NCBI RefSeq assembly: GCF_004916895.1
Contig: NZ_SNTZ01000011.1
Span: forward strand, 22,896 to 86,895
DNA length: 64,000 bases
Source: Flagellimonas alvinocaridis
GTDB taxonomy: Bacteria; Bacteroidota; Bacteroidia; Flavobacteriales; Flavobacteriaceae
Direction of reading: 5' to 3'
The notes beneath the pieces are model-generated. The model was not told the origin of the DNA, ran no database searches, and saw only the letters and a program-made list of their open reading frames with translations. Shown in pieces: positions 53,441 to 61,350 of the stretch (its first letter is position 1; every line of letters begins with the position of its first letter). Position numbers and translations under genes: made by a program.

Positions 53441-53500
53441 TTATTAACAGAAATCGCAAGTTATTAACAGTAACTTTGTTCATTATCTGTGGAAATCGCA
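53441..53500 (+). repeat. Three DnaA-box-like repeats before dnaB
   Basis: TTATTAACAGAAATCGCA (53441-53458), TTATTAACAG (53461-53470) and TTATCTGTGGAAATCGCA (53483-53500). TTATTAACA differs by one base from the DnaA box TTATNCACA. The third copy shares TTAT and GGAAATCGCA. They sit 50-110 bases before the dnaB start, in a 167-base gap without a gene. Binding by DnaA is inference. Confidence 0.5.
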
Positions 53501-53549
53501 TGATGTAAAATTAAAGTTAACTTAAGACCAATTAGCTACTTTCGCATTC

Positions 53550-55097
53550 ATGGACAAACCTAGCCCAATCATCGGTCATAGAGTGGACAAATCAACCCTC
53601 ATCAATCTAGAAAAAGGCAAAATACCGCCTCAAGCTGTTGATTTAGAGGAAGTTGTGCTTGGAGCTATGATGATTGATAAGAAAGGGGTGGATGAAGTAA
53701 TCGATATTCTGCATCCAGATGCCTTCTACAAAGACGCGCACAGGTTTATTTACGAGGCTATCTTCAAATTGTTTGAAACTTCTGAACCTGTTGATTTATT
53801 AACTGTTTCAGCGCAATTAAAGAAGGATGGAAAGCTTGAAGCCGTTGGAGGGGACTTTTATTTGATCAAACTTACCCAAAAAGTGGCCTCTTCAGCACAC
53901 ATCGAGTTCCATGCGAGGATTATCCTTCAAAAATACATCCAAAGGAGTCTTATCAAGATTTCCAGTGAGATTATTGAAAATGCCTACAGTGATTCAACTG
54001 ACGTTTTTGACCTTTTGGACGATGCTGAGGCCAAATTGTACGAAGTTACCCAAGGAAATTTGAAACGTTCCGCGGAAACGGCCCAAAACTTGGTGATCCA
54101 AGCAAAGAAAAAAATCGAGGAAATTTCAAATAAGGAAGGATTAAGTGGCATTCCTTCCGGATTTGATAAGTTGGATAAGCTGACCTCAGGTTGGCAACCC
54201 AGTGACCTTATCATCGTGGCTGCACGTCCAGGTATGGGTAAAACGGCCCTGACGCTTTCCATGGCACGTAACATTGCCGTGAATTCTGGTAACGCGGTAG
54301 CCTTCTTTTCTTTAGAGATGTCTTCCGTACAGTTGATCACCCGTTTGATTTCCTCTGAAACTGGGCTTTCTTCTGAAAAATTAAGGACAGGGAAATTGGA
54401 AAAGCACGAATGGGAACAATTGAACGTAAAGGTAAAGACCTTAGAAAAAGCCCCTTTGTTCATTGACGATACCCCTTCACTTTCCATTTTCGATTTAAGG
54501 GCCAAGGCAAGACGTTTGGCCTCGCAGCATAAAATAAAATTGATCATCATTGACTATTTGCAATTGATGACCGCTGGCGGAAGCCAGAAAGGAGGAAACC
54601 GGGAACAGGAGATATCCACCATTTCCCGAAACTTAAAGGCACTGGCCAAGGAACTCAATGTGCCTGTGATCGCCCTGTCACAGTTGTCACGGGCTGTAGA
54701 GACCCGTGGAGGCAGCAAGCGTCCGATACTTTCCGATTTGAGGGAATCCGGGGCCATTGAGCAGGATGCGGATATTGTATCGTTTATTTACCGACCTGAG
54801 TATTATAAAATTGACGAGTGGGATGATGAAGAGCGTACCCCCACACAAGGTCAGGCTGAGTTCATTGTAGCCAAGCACCGTAATGGAGGTTTGGATAATA
54901 TTAGGTTAAAATTTGTGGGCGCTCTGGGTAAATTTGATAACTTGGATGACTTTGACTCCCCATTCGAATTCCAATCGAAGATGAATGCGGACGAGGAGAA
55001 TCCCTTTGCAACCCCAAATCTTCCCAGTGCGGACGAGGCTTTTGGGAGCGCAATGAACAGTGACGATGACCCAGATGACAATGACGTGCCATTCTAA
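53550..55097 (+). CDS. dnaB: Replicative DNA helicase DnaB
   Basis: Hexameric helicase that unwinds the replication fork. The 515 residues have the N-terminal domain (PPQAVDLEEVVLGAMMIDKKGVDEV), a linker and the RecA-like C-terminal domain with Walker A AARPGMGKTALTLSMARN, Walker B IIIDYLQLM, and the SDLRESGAIEQDADIVSFIYR motif. No intein interrupts it. The C-terminal tail is acidic (DDDPDDNDVPF). A -7-like TACTTTCG ends only 5 bases before the ATG. Confidence 0.97.
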   Translation: MDKPSPIIGHRVDKSTLINLEKGKIPPQAVDLEEVVLGAMMIDKKGVDEVIDILHPDAFYKDAHRFIYEAIFKLFETSEPVDLLTVSAQLKKDGKLEAVGGDFYLIKLTQKVASSAHIEFHARIILQKYIQRSLIKISSEIIENAYSDSTDVFDLLDDAEAKLYEVTQGNLKRSAETAQNLVIQAKKKIEEISNKEGLSGIPSGFDKLDKLTSGWQPSDLIIVAARPGMGKTALTLSMARNIAVNSGNAVAFFSLEMSSVQLITRLISSETGLSSEKLRTGKLEKHEWEQLNVKVKTLEKAPLFIDDTPSLSIFDLRAKARRLASQHKIKLIIIDYLQLMTAGGSQKGGNREQEISTISRNLKALAKELNVPVIALSQLSRAVETRGGSKRPILSDLRESGAIEQDADIVSFIYRPEYYKIDEWDDEERTPTQGQAEFIVAKHRNGGLDNIRLKFVGALGKFDNLDDFDSPFEFQSKMNADEENPFATPNLPSADEAFGSAMNSDDDPDDNDVPF

Positions 55098-56388
55098 TAA
55101 AGTTACTTTTCTGTCACCTCGAGCGCAGTCGAGAGGCGTCTTGCTTATTTTTTCTCTGCTCTTTTCCCTTTCCTCTTTCGCCTCTGTCATCTTAATTCCC
55201 ATGGATGCCGAAAGTCAAGAAAATCACCTTAAAGCCTATGGGATTACTTATTGGGTACTTTCCAAACAGCAGAAGGTACAATGGCTCTTAAATTATCGTG
55301 GAGGTTCTTTCATGATGCCCGATGGCGAAGCTATCCGAAAAGAATGCCAGATTCGCGGCGTCTCCTTCGAGGTGCTGTCCGATGGGCAAGCGGAACAGAT
55401 TTTGGATGAAATCAGTAGCCCATCCCAGAACCAAGATGCTGTTATTTTGGAAAAAGCTCCCAAGATAGCGGTATACTCTCCCAAAGAGAACCAACCTTGG
55501 GACGATGCGGTGACCATGGTGCTCACCTATGCGGAGATTCCATATATTACCGTTTACGATGAAGAGGTGCTGGGCGATAAGTTGGCGCTTTATGATTGGT
55601 TGCATTTACACCACGAAGACTTTACAGGCCAATACGGAAGATTTTATGGAGCCTACCGAGCTGCTCCTTGGTATATTGAAGGAAAAGAGCAGGCAGAGGC
55701 TTTGGCACAACGATTGGGGTACTCAAAAGTGTCCGACGAGAAACTGGCGGTTGCCCAAAAAATCAGGAACTATGTGATTGGTGGTGGATTTATGTTTGCC
55801 ATGTGCTCCGCCACGGATAGTTTTGATATTGCGTTGGCAGCGGAAAATGTGGATATCTGTGAGCCGATGTTCGATGGAGACCCTTCAGACGCCAATTATC
55901 AAGGAAAGTTGGATTACAGCAATACATTTGCCTTCACCAATTTTATTTTGGAACGAAACCCACTTAGATACGAGTTTTCTTCCATAGACATGACTAACAA
56001 AAGGGGTAATGTGCCCAAAGAATCTGATTATTTTTCATTGATGGAGTTTTCCGCCAAATGGGACCCCGTTCCTACCATGTTGACCCAAAACCATACCTCT
56101 TTGGTTAAGGGGTTCATGGGACAGACCACAGCCTTCACTAGGAGCGAGGTAAAACCAACCGTAATGGTGCTGGGTGAAAATAAAATTAATGGAGAGGCCC
56201 GCTACATTCACGGAATCAAAGGGAAAGGATTCTTTACATTTTACGGAGGGCATGACCCGGAAGATTACCAGCATAGGGTAGGGGACCCCAAAACTGAACT
56301 GGAGTTACATCCCACTTCACCGGGATACCGTCTCATTTTGAACAATGTACTTTTTCCGGCTGCCCGAAAGAAAAAACAGAAGACCTAA
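55081..56388 (+). CDS. Exported GATase-like protein (relatives labelled asparagine synthetase B)
   Basis: ATG 55081 lies inside the end of dnaB (out of frame, 17-base overlap) and gives 435 residues with a signal peptide: basic n-region SPRAQSRG, hydrophobic LLIFSLLFSLSSFAS. TTG 55141 would give a shorter one. The mature protein begins ILIPMDAESQENHLKAYGITYW. A nucleophile-elbow-like GGGFMFAMCSATDSFDIAL suggests a class I amidotransferase-like fold, and later come GHDPEDYQHR and PGYRLILNNVLFPAA. I recall relatives labelled asparagine synthetase B; that activity is not supported here. Probably a periplasmic protein of unknown role. Confidence 0.7.
   Translation: MTCHSNKVTFLSPRAQSRGVLLIFSLLFSLSSFASVILIPMDAESQENHLKAYGITYWVLSKQQKVQWLLNYRGGSFMMPDGEAIRKECQIRGVSFEVLSDGQAEQILDEISSPSQNQDAVILEKAPKIAVYSPKENQPWDDAVTMVLTYAEIPYITVYDEEVLGDKLALYDWLHLHHEDFTGQYGRFYGAYRAAPWYIEGKEQAEALAQRLGYSKVSDEKLAVAQKIRNYVIGGGFMFAMCSATDSFDIALAAENVDICEPMFDGDPSDANYQGKLDYSNTFAFTNFILERNPLRYEFSSIDMTNKRGNVPKESDYFSLMEFSAKWDPVPTMLTQNHTSLVKGFMGQTTAFTRSEVKPTVMVLGENKINGEARYIHGIKGKGFFTFYGGHDPEDYQHRVGDPKTELELHPTSPGYRLILNNVLFPAARKKKQKT
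55112..55138 (+). repeat. Palindromic REP-like element inside the signal-peptide coding region
   Basis: CCTCGAGCGCAGTCGAGAGG: CTCGA and TCGAG arms around GCGCAG. Elements of this kind (ctcgagcg-x-agtcgag) are widespread short interspersed repeats in Flavobacteriia genomes by my recollection. Here it overlaps the 5' end of an exported protein gene. Confidence 0.65.
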
Positions 56389-57272
56389 ACCAGTTTTTCC
56401 TTAAAAAAAGCAATGGTGCGCTTCCAAGCCAAATCCGCTGCAGCTTCATCAAACCGTGGAGTGGTATTGTTATGGAATCCATGGTTTGCCTCAGGATAAA
56501 AATGGACTTCATACGCTTTGTCCAATTCCTTGAGCTTGGCTTCATAATCTGACCATCCTTCATTGACCCTTTGGTCCAATTCGGCATAATGGATTTGCAA
56601 GGGAGCATTTATTTTTTCAACGTCTTCATCATTGGGTTGCCCGCCATAAAAGGGAACAGCGGCAGCCAAATCAGGAACCTTTACGGCCATCATATTGGAA
56701 ATCCATCCGCCAAAGCAAAAACCTACTACGCCCACTTTGCCATTGCAATCTTCATGGTTTTTAAGGTAGTTGTAGGCAGCGATAAAGTCTTCCAGCATTT
56801 CATTGCGATCTCTTTGACGTTGTAGTGTTCTGCCATCATCATCATTGCCAGGATATCCGCCCAAAGGAGTAAGGGCATCCGGAGCCAAAGAAATGAAACC
56901 CTCCAGGGCTGCTCTTCGGCCTACATCTTCAATATAGGGATTTAATCCCCTGTTTTCATGGACGACCACTATGCCACCCATTTTGCCCGAAGCATTCTTG
57001 GGCTTGGAAAGCAATCCTCTGATATTACCCCCACCTTTTGGGGAGCTATAGGTAATGAACTTTGAATCCAACGAAGGGTCATCAGGTTGAACCACAAGGG
57101 TGTCCTTGTAATTGGGCATGATGAAACTCAAAAGGGAGGGCAGGGTAATCCCGCCAACCGCGTAGAGCGATAGTTTTTTCATGAACTCTTTCCGATCTAT
57201 TTTGTTGTGGGCATAGTCATCGTAGAGATCAAAAACTTCTTGTTTAATGTCTTCTTTTTTTAAAGCTGCCAT
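56385..57272 (-). CDS. Dienelactone hydrolase family protein
   Basis: From ATG 57272 the product is 295 residues. The N-terminal 60 residues hold a helical region and an anchor or Tat-like signal (MKKLSLYAVGGITLPSLLSFI, no twin arginine). The catalytic triad is complete: GFCFGGW (cysteine nucleophile), YAELDQRVN (Asp) and PEANHGFHNN (His). Dienelactone hydrolases open lactone rings; paralogues act on many esters. Its end overlaps the upstream convergent gene by four bases. Confidence 0.9.
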   Translation of the reverse strand: MAALKKEDIKQEVFDLYDDYAHNKIDRKEFMKKLSLYAVGGITLPSLLSFIMPNYKDTLVVQPDDPSLDSKFITYSSPKGGGNIRGLLSKPKNASGKMGGIVVVHENRGLNPYIEDVGRRAALEGFISLAPDALTPLGGYPGNDDDGRTLQRQRDRNEMLEDFIAAYNYLKNHEDCNGKVGVVGFCFGGWISNMMAVKVPDLAAAVPFYGGQPNDEDVEKINAPLQIHYAELDQRVNEGWSDYEAKLKELDKAYEVHFYPEANHGFHNNTTPRFDEAAADLAWKRTIAFFKEKLV

Positions 57273-57350
57273 GGATGTATGGGTTGATGAATTCCTATGA
57301 AGATACAAATAAAATCCAGCAATATTTCTACTATTGGTCTCTGTAAAGTA

Positions 57351-57860
57351 TTAATCCGTAGTGTTCTTGGATTGTCTTTTGGGCCATGCTTGACTGATCA
57401 TATGGTTGGTTATTAACCATTCTCCATTTATTTTTTCATAGATTCTAAGATGATTGACGTACCGGTCATCCATTTTGCTTCCGTCTGGCCATTTTTGGTT
57501 CTTGCGGACATTTAATGATCTAACTGTTGCAATGGAATCATTTAGGAAGGTTATTTCATTTTCTCCGTAGTCATTTTCACCTGCCATGACAAAATCCAAA
57601 TTAAAAATGAAACCAAGTAACTCCCGTAATTCAGTTTTACTCTGTACCCGATCACCAAAGGCATTGGTCCAATCTGTTCTGTCCGCATAATGTTTTAGAG
57701 CCAATTCCAAGTTTTTGGTTTCCCAAGCATTGTCCCATTCCTCAATGCTTTCATTGATTAGGGTTTTGGCATTGTCGTAATCGATAGGTGTTTCCGGTTT
57801 TTGGGTGTTACAGCCCATGAAAAGACCAAGTACTGCGAAGGTAAGTCCCAAACATTTCAT
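57351..57860 (-). CDS. SnoaL/DUF4440-like lipoprotein (NTF2 fold)
   Basis: A 169-residue lipoprotein (MKCLGLTFAVLGLFMGC, lipobox cysteine at 17). The rest, INESIEEWDNAWETKNLELALKHYADRTDWTNAFGDRVQ through GEWLITNHMISQAWP, has the SnoaL/nuclear transport factor 2 pattern of a cone-shaped ligand pocket. It would be a periplasmic ligand-binding or low-activity enzyme; no substrate is assignable. Confidence 0.85.
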   Translation of the reverse strand: MKCLGLTFAVLGLFMGCNTQKPETPIDYDNAKTLINESIEEWDNAWETKNLELALKHYADRTDWTNAFGDRVQSKTELRELLGFIFNLDFVMAGENDYGENEITFLNDSIATVRSLNVRKNQKWPDGSKMDDRYVNHLRIYEKINGEWLITNHMISQAWPKRQSKNTTD

Positions 57861-57966
57861 AAGATTGATTTTTTATTGGGTTGACTTTATAGGGGGAGAA
57901 ACACCTTTTTTATAAAAGGCTGCTAATCATAAATATATACAAAAAATCAATCTGTAAAATGGGATA

Positions 57967-58758
57967 TTAGATAAGTTTCTCCAAAACCTTTTCCACGCCA
58001 AACTCATTATTGCTAGCAGTAGTGTATTGGGCTATTTTGAGCACGTTGGGGTGGGCATTGGCCATGGCAAAACTATAGTTGGAAAGCTGTAGCATCTCCA
58101 GATCATTGTTGTAGTCTCCAAAAACCATGACCTCGTTGGAGGTGATTTGGTGTTGGTCCATGACTTTTTGAAGGGCATAGCCCTTGTGAGCATTTTGATG
58201 TGAAATATCTACCCAGTTTGCCCCGGATACTTTCACCTTTAGGGAATCCTCCAAAGACCGTACAGCCGGATATATATGTCTCTCTGAACTTTCAAAATGG
58301 TAAATGGCAATCTTTAAGATTTCTGTATCCACCTTGGTTTGGTCTTCTACCACTTCAAATTCGGAGTAATATTCCTTGAGTAGTTTCAAAAAATCATCTG
58401 AATCTGGATTGGCAAAGGCGCCATTTTGACTGCAAAGCACCGGATGTGCATTGCTCAAGGGCTGTACAACATCCAAAATGCGGTCCACTTCAGATTTAGT
58501 GATGGGCGTAGTAAGCAATACTTCTCCTTTCTGTTTCACTAAAGCGCCATTTTCTGCAATAACAATGATATCGTCCTTTATGGAATGCAATTTGTCCACC
58601 ATGCTGTTATATTGGCGACCACTAGCGGCTACAAAAAGGATATCCTTTTTTCTAAGCTCGTCAAAAATTTCAAAAAAACGGGGGCTCACTTCGTGATTGG
58701 AGTTCAACAAAGTACCGTCCATGTCGGTTACCACCATTTTGATCTGCGATAAATCCAT
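57967..58758 (-). CDS. Cof-type HAD family phosphatase
   Basis: From ATG 58758 the product is 263 residues. HAD motifs: KMVVTDMDGTLLNSNHEV (nucleophile Asp with DxD), FVAASGR (Thr/Ser), lysine later (KGYALQKV) and MVFGDYNNDLEMLQLSNYSFAMANAHP (acidic motif with GDxxND), plus a type IIB cap in the middle. It is a sugar-phosphate or cofactor-phosphate phosphatase of unknown substrate. Confidence 0.9.
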   Translation of the reverse strand: MDLSQIKMVVTDMDGTLLNSNHEVSPRFFEIFDELRKKDILFVAASGRQYNSMVDKLHSIKDDIIVIAENGALVKQKGEVLLTTPITKSEVDRILDVVQPLSNAHPVLCSQNGAFANPDSDDFLKLLKEYYSEFEVVEDQTKVDTEILKIAIYHFESSERHIYPAVRSLEDSLKVKVSGANWVDISHQNAHKGYALQKVMDQHQITSNEVMVFGDYNNDLEMLQLSNYSFAMANAHPNVLKIAQYTTASNNEFGVEKVLEKLI

Positions 58759-58776
58759 TGTCCAGAAATTAAGCTG

Positions 58777-58805
58777 CAAAGGTATTTCTTATTGGGTGAA
58801 TGCAA
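58777..58805 (-). promoter_or_regulatory. Promoter of the HAD phosphatase gene
   Basis: On the minus strand: TTG (complement at 58803-58805), 18-base spacer, TACCTTTG (complement at 58777-58784), 18 bases before the ATG. Confidence 0.65.
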
Positions 58806-58857
58806 GAATCACTTTTGGTAAACTTTATATTAATTTTGTACCGCACTTTATATATCC

Positions 58858-59280
58858 ATGGATTTTTACCAAAAAGAACTACAACTACAATCTTATCCCC
58901 GAGGATTCCATTTGATTACGGATACAATTTTGGACGCCATTCCTGAATTGAAAAAGATAAGGGTGGGAATGTTACAGGTATTCATAAAACATACTTCGGC
59001 CAGTTTAACGATCAATGAGAATGCCGACCCCACTGTCCGAATAGACTTTGAAAGCCATATGAATCAAATGGTTCCTGAAAATGCATCGTATTATGTGCAT
59101 ACCTATGAAGGGCCAGATGATATGCCAGCACATATTAAGGCCTCATTGATGGGCACTTCGGTACAGATTCCCATTACCCAAGGAAAACTGAACCTTGGGA
59201 TTTGGCAAGGCATCTATCTTTGCGAACACCGTAACCATGCTTCGGGAAGAAGGTTGGTGGTTACGGCTTTTGGGGATTAA
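58858..59280 (+). CDS. YjbQ family protein (UPF0047)
   Basis: A 140-residue protein. It begins MDFYQKELQLQSYPRGFHLITD and carries KHTSASLTINENADPTVRIDFE and GTSVQIPITQGKLNLGIWQGIYLCEHR, the core of the YjbQ family. Conserved His/Glu suggest a metal site. In E. coli YjbQ has been reported to have thiamine-phosphate synthase activity; the true role is unsettled. A -7 element TAATTTTG lies at 58831-58838. The gene is convergent with the SGNH hydrolase and overlaps it by 4 bases. Confidence 0.9.
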   Translation: MDFYQKELQLQSYPRGFHLITDTILDAIPELKKIRVGMLQVFIKHTSASLTINENADPTVRIDFESHMNQMVPENASYYVHTYEGPDDMPAHIKASLMGTSVQIPITQGKLNLGIWQGIYLCEHRNHASGRRLVVTAFGD

Positions 59281-59933
59281 TATCTTTTTTTGACGATTTT
59301 TTTGGCCCAGGTCTTGTACATTTTCCCGGAAGGATGAAGACTGTCGGATGCAATCAATGAACGGTTGAAGGCTGCTTTTTTGGATAAGTTGGTGATTTCT
59401 ATAAACTGTACATTATATTGATTGGCCACGTCTTCTATAATGGAGTTGTAAGTCAGTAATTCTTCAGTAATCTTTTCTTTATCCTTAAAACGGGCAAAGG
59501 GAGTAACACTCCAATCAGGTATGGAAAGCACAAAAACATTATTGGGATTATTGTTGGCCAACCGGATGGCTGTCTCCAATAAGGCGGGAAATTCAGCTTT
59601 AAAAGTTTCAAGAGGTAGCCCTTGATATTGATTATTTACCCCTATTAACAGGGAAACCAGTTTGTAATTGGAATTTAGGTTTTCAGAATCAATTTGCCTT
59701 ATCAGGTCTGTGGTGGTCCATCCAGCTTTGGCCACGATTTTGGGTGATGTGACTTGGATTTTCTTTTTGTTCAACAGGCTGACCAGTTGAGCTGGCCACC
59801 CATTACGTTGCAGTTCACTCGTGCCTTCCGTATAACTATCTCCCAATGCTAAAAAAGTGATGCTGTCGTTTTGTCCAAATAACACAGCACAATTCATTAG
59901 GATAAAAAAGCAGATTATAAAGGGGTTTTTCAT
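59277..59933 (-). CDS. Secreted SGNH/GDSL hydrolase
   Basis: ATG 59933 gives 218 residues with a signal peptide ending near VLFGQ. Blocks are LALGDSYTEGT (GDS serine, block I), the block II glycine around ARAGW-like KAGWTTTDLIR, LLIGVNNQYQG (block III Asn, GVNN), and DSLHPSGKMYKTWAK (Asp-x-x-His, block V). An esterase or acylhydrolase of the periplasm; the substrate is unknown. Confidence 0.9.
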   Translation of the reverse strand: MKNPFIICFFILMNCAVLFGQNDSITFLALGDSYTEGTSELQRNGWPAQLVSLLNKKKIQVTSPKIVAKAGWTTTDLIRQIDSENLNSNYKLVSLLIGVNNQYQGLPLETFKAEFPALLETAIRLANNNPNNVFVLSIPDWSVTPFARFKDKEKITEELLTYNSIIEDVANQYNVQFIEITNLSKKAAFNRSLIASDSLHPSGKMYKTWAKKIVKKRY

Positions 59934-59963
59934 GATGTACAATTTATGGACACCATAAAATAC

Positions 59964-59994
59964 AAAAATCCCGCTCAATTGAGCGGGATTTTAA
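59964..59994 (-). terminator. Terminator of the thrS-infC-rpmI-rplT operon
   Basis: AATCCCGCTC-AATT-GAGCGGGATT with A and T runs on both sides, 27 bases past the rplT stop on the minus strand. Confidence 0.85.
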
Positions 59995-60020
59995 TAAGCG
60001 GGGTAAGTTTATATTGATTT

Positions 60021-60365
60021 TTACTTTACTCTGTCCACGATGGCTTTAAAGGCATCGGGGTGGTTCATGGCCAAATCCGCAAGAACTTTTCTGTTAAGCT
60101 CTATTCCGTTGGATTTTACTTTGCCCATGAATTGGGAGTAAGACATTCCGTGCAAACGGGCACCAGCATTGATACGGGTGATCCACAATGAACGGAAGTT
60201 ACGTTTTTTGTTTCTTCTGTCGCGGTAAGCATATAGCATTGCTTTTTCTACCGCATTTTTGGCTACTGTCCAAACGTTTTTACGTCTTCCGAAGTAACCT
60301 TTGGCTTGCTTCATCACTTTTTTTCTTCTAGCTCTTGAAGCAACTGAATTTACTGATCTTGGCAT
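60021..60365 (-). CDS. rplT: 50S ribosomal protein bL20
   Basis: A 114-residue basic large-subunit assembly protein beginning [35 protein letters not shown], the standard bL20 helix, ending AIVDRVK. It is the last gene of the leftward thrS-infC-rpmI-rplT group. A gap of 148 bases separates it from rpmI, longer than in many bacteria. Confidence 0.97.
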   Translation of the reverse strand: MPRSVNSVASRARRKKVMKQAKGYFGRRKNVWTVAKNAVEKAMLYAYRDRRNKKRNFRSLWITRINAGARLHGMSYSQFMGKVKSNGIELNRKVLADLAMNHPDAFKAIVDRVK

Positions 60366-60513
60366 AATGTTTCATTTTTTTGTAGCAGGCGGTCGAGAAT
60401 GATGAAGTTTTAAGTTGTAAATGCTAAATGATTTTTTCTGAACTTAAAACTAAAAACTTAACACTTTAAAGAGCCTGACTCCATGGTTATTAAATAATGT
60501 ACCGGTTGAACAA
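60366..60513 (-). other. rpmI-rplT intergenic segment
   Basis: A 148-base A+T-rich gap with short repeated tracts (AAGTTTTTAGTTTTAAGTT on the minus strand). I see no gene, promoter or terminator; a leader control element for bL20 is possible but not shown. Confidence 0.5.
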
Positions 60514-60711
60514 TTATTTTAAACGTAATTGTTCTTTGATGCTATTCACATCGGATTCATGAACCAATGTGGAATGCGTCAACTTAAGCTTACGCTTTTT
60601 AGATTTCTTGGTCAAAATGTGACTCTTGAAAGCGTGCTTTCTTTTGATTTTACCAGAACCGGTAAGCTTAAAACGCTTCTTGGCACTGGATTTTGTTTTC
60701 ATCTTAGGCAT
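60514..60711 (-). CDS. rpmI: 50S ribosomal protein bL35
   Basis: A 65-residue very basic protein: [31 protein letters not shown] and [18 protein letters not shown], matching bL35. It follows infC after 51 bases. Confidence 0.97.
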   Translation of the reverse strand: MPKMKTKSSAKKRFKLTGSGKIKRKHAFKSHILTKKSKKRKLKLTHSTLVHESDVNSIKEQLRLK

Positions 60712-60762
60712 TTTCCTAGTATTTAACTCCGCTTATTATATGCTGAACTTAGTTCAGTATTT

Positions 60763-61320
60763 TTATTTCTTATTGGTTTTTGGCGCAATGAACATGGTCA
60801 TACGCTTACCTTCCAATTTCGGCATTTGCTCCACTTTTCCAAGTTCTTCCAGTTCTTGGGCCAGTTTCAGCAATAATATTTCACCTTGGTCCTTATATAC
60901 AATGGACCGACCTTTAAAAAAGACATAGGCTTTCAGTTTGGCACCATCCTTCAAGAATTTTTCCGCATGTCGCTTCTTAAATTCATAATCATGGTCATCT
61001 GTTTGTGGGCCAAACCGTATTTCCTTGATGACTACTTTGGTGGCTTTGGCCTTTAGGGCCTTATCCCGTTTCTTCTGTTCATAAAGAAACTTCTTGTAGT
61101 CTATAATCTTGCAAACGGGAGGATTGGCGTTGGGTGATATTTCCACCAAATCCAATTCCTGCTCTTTTGCGATATCCCTTGCTTTGGAAATGGGGTAAAC
61201 CCCCATTTCAACATTGTCCCCCACCAGCCTTACCTCAGGGGCTTTGATCTTTTCATTGATATTGTGAGGGTTTTTGTTTTCCCTCCTGGGTTGGGGCTTA
61301 AATCTTCTTCGTATTGCTAT
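60763..61320 (-). CDS. infC: Translation initiation factor IF-3, non-canonical AUA start
   Basis: The family N-terminus [16 protein letters not shown] is encoded from ATA at 61318-61320; no ATG, GTG or TTG lies between the in-frame TAA at 61333-61335 and a GTG deep inside (61222-61224, encoding the Val of RLVGDN). From ATA the product is 185 residues, normal for IF-3: N domain with [33 protein letters not shown], then C domain with [22 protein letters not shown]. Rare start codons on infC (AUU in E. coli) let IF-3 regulate itself. The gene is 30 bases from the thrS stop. Confidence 0.92.
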   Translation of the reverse strand: MAIRRRFKPQPRRENKNPHNINEKIKAPEVRLVGDNVEMGVYPISKARDIAKEQELDLVEISPNANPPVCKIIDYKKFLYEQKKRDKALKAKATKVVIKEIRFGPQTDDHDYEFKKRHAEKFLKDGAKLKAYVFFKGRSIVYKDQGEILLLKLAQELEELGKVEQMPKLEGKRMTMFIAPKTNKK

Positions 61321-61350
61321 GACGTATACTTTTTAATTAAACTCAATTTT

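Noticed and set aside
53441..53500. Calling the region before dnaB the chromosomal origin.
   Set aside because: Only three imperfect boxes are present, with no dnaA gene nearby and no obvious unwinding region. I keep it as a regulatory repeat finding only.
57908..57930. Hairpin CCTTTTTTATAAAAGG in front of the SnoaL-like gene.
   Set aside because: It is short and A+T-rich and not followed by a T run in either direction, so it was not called as a terminator.
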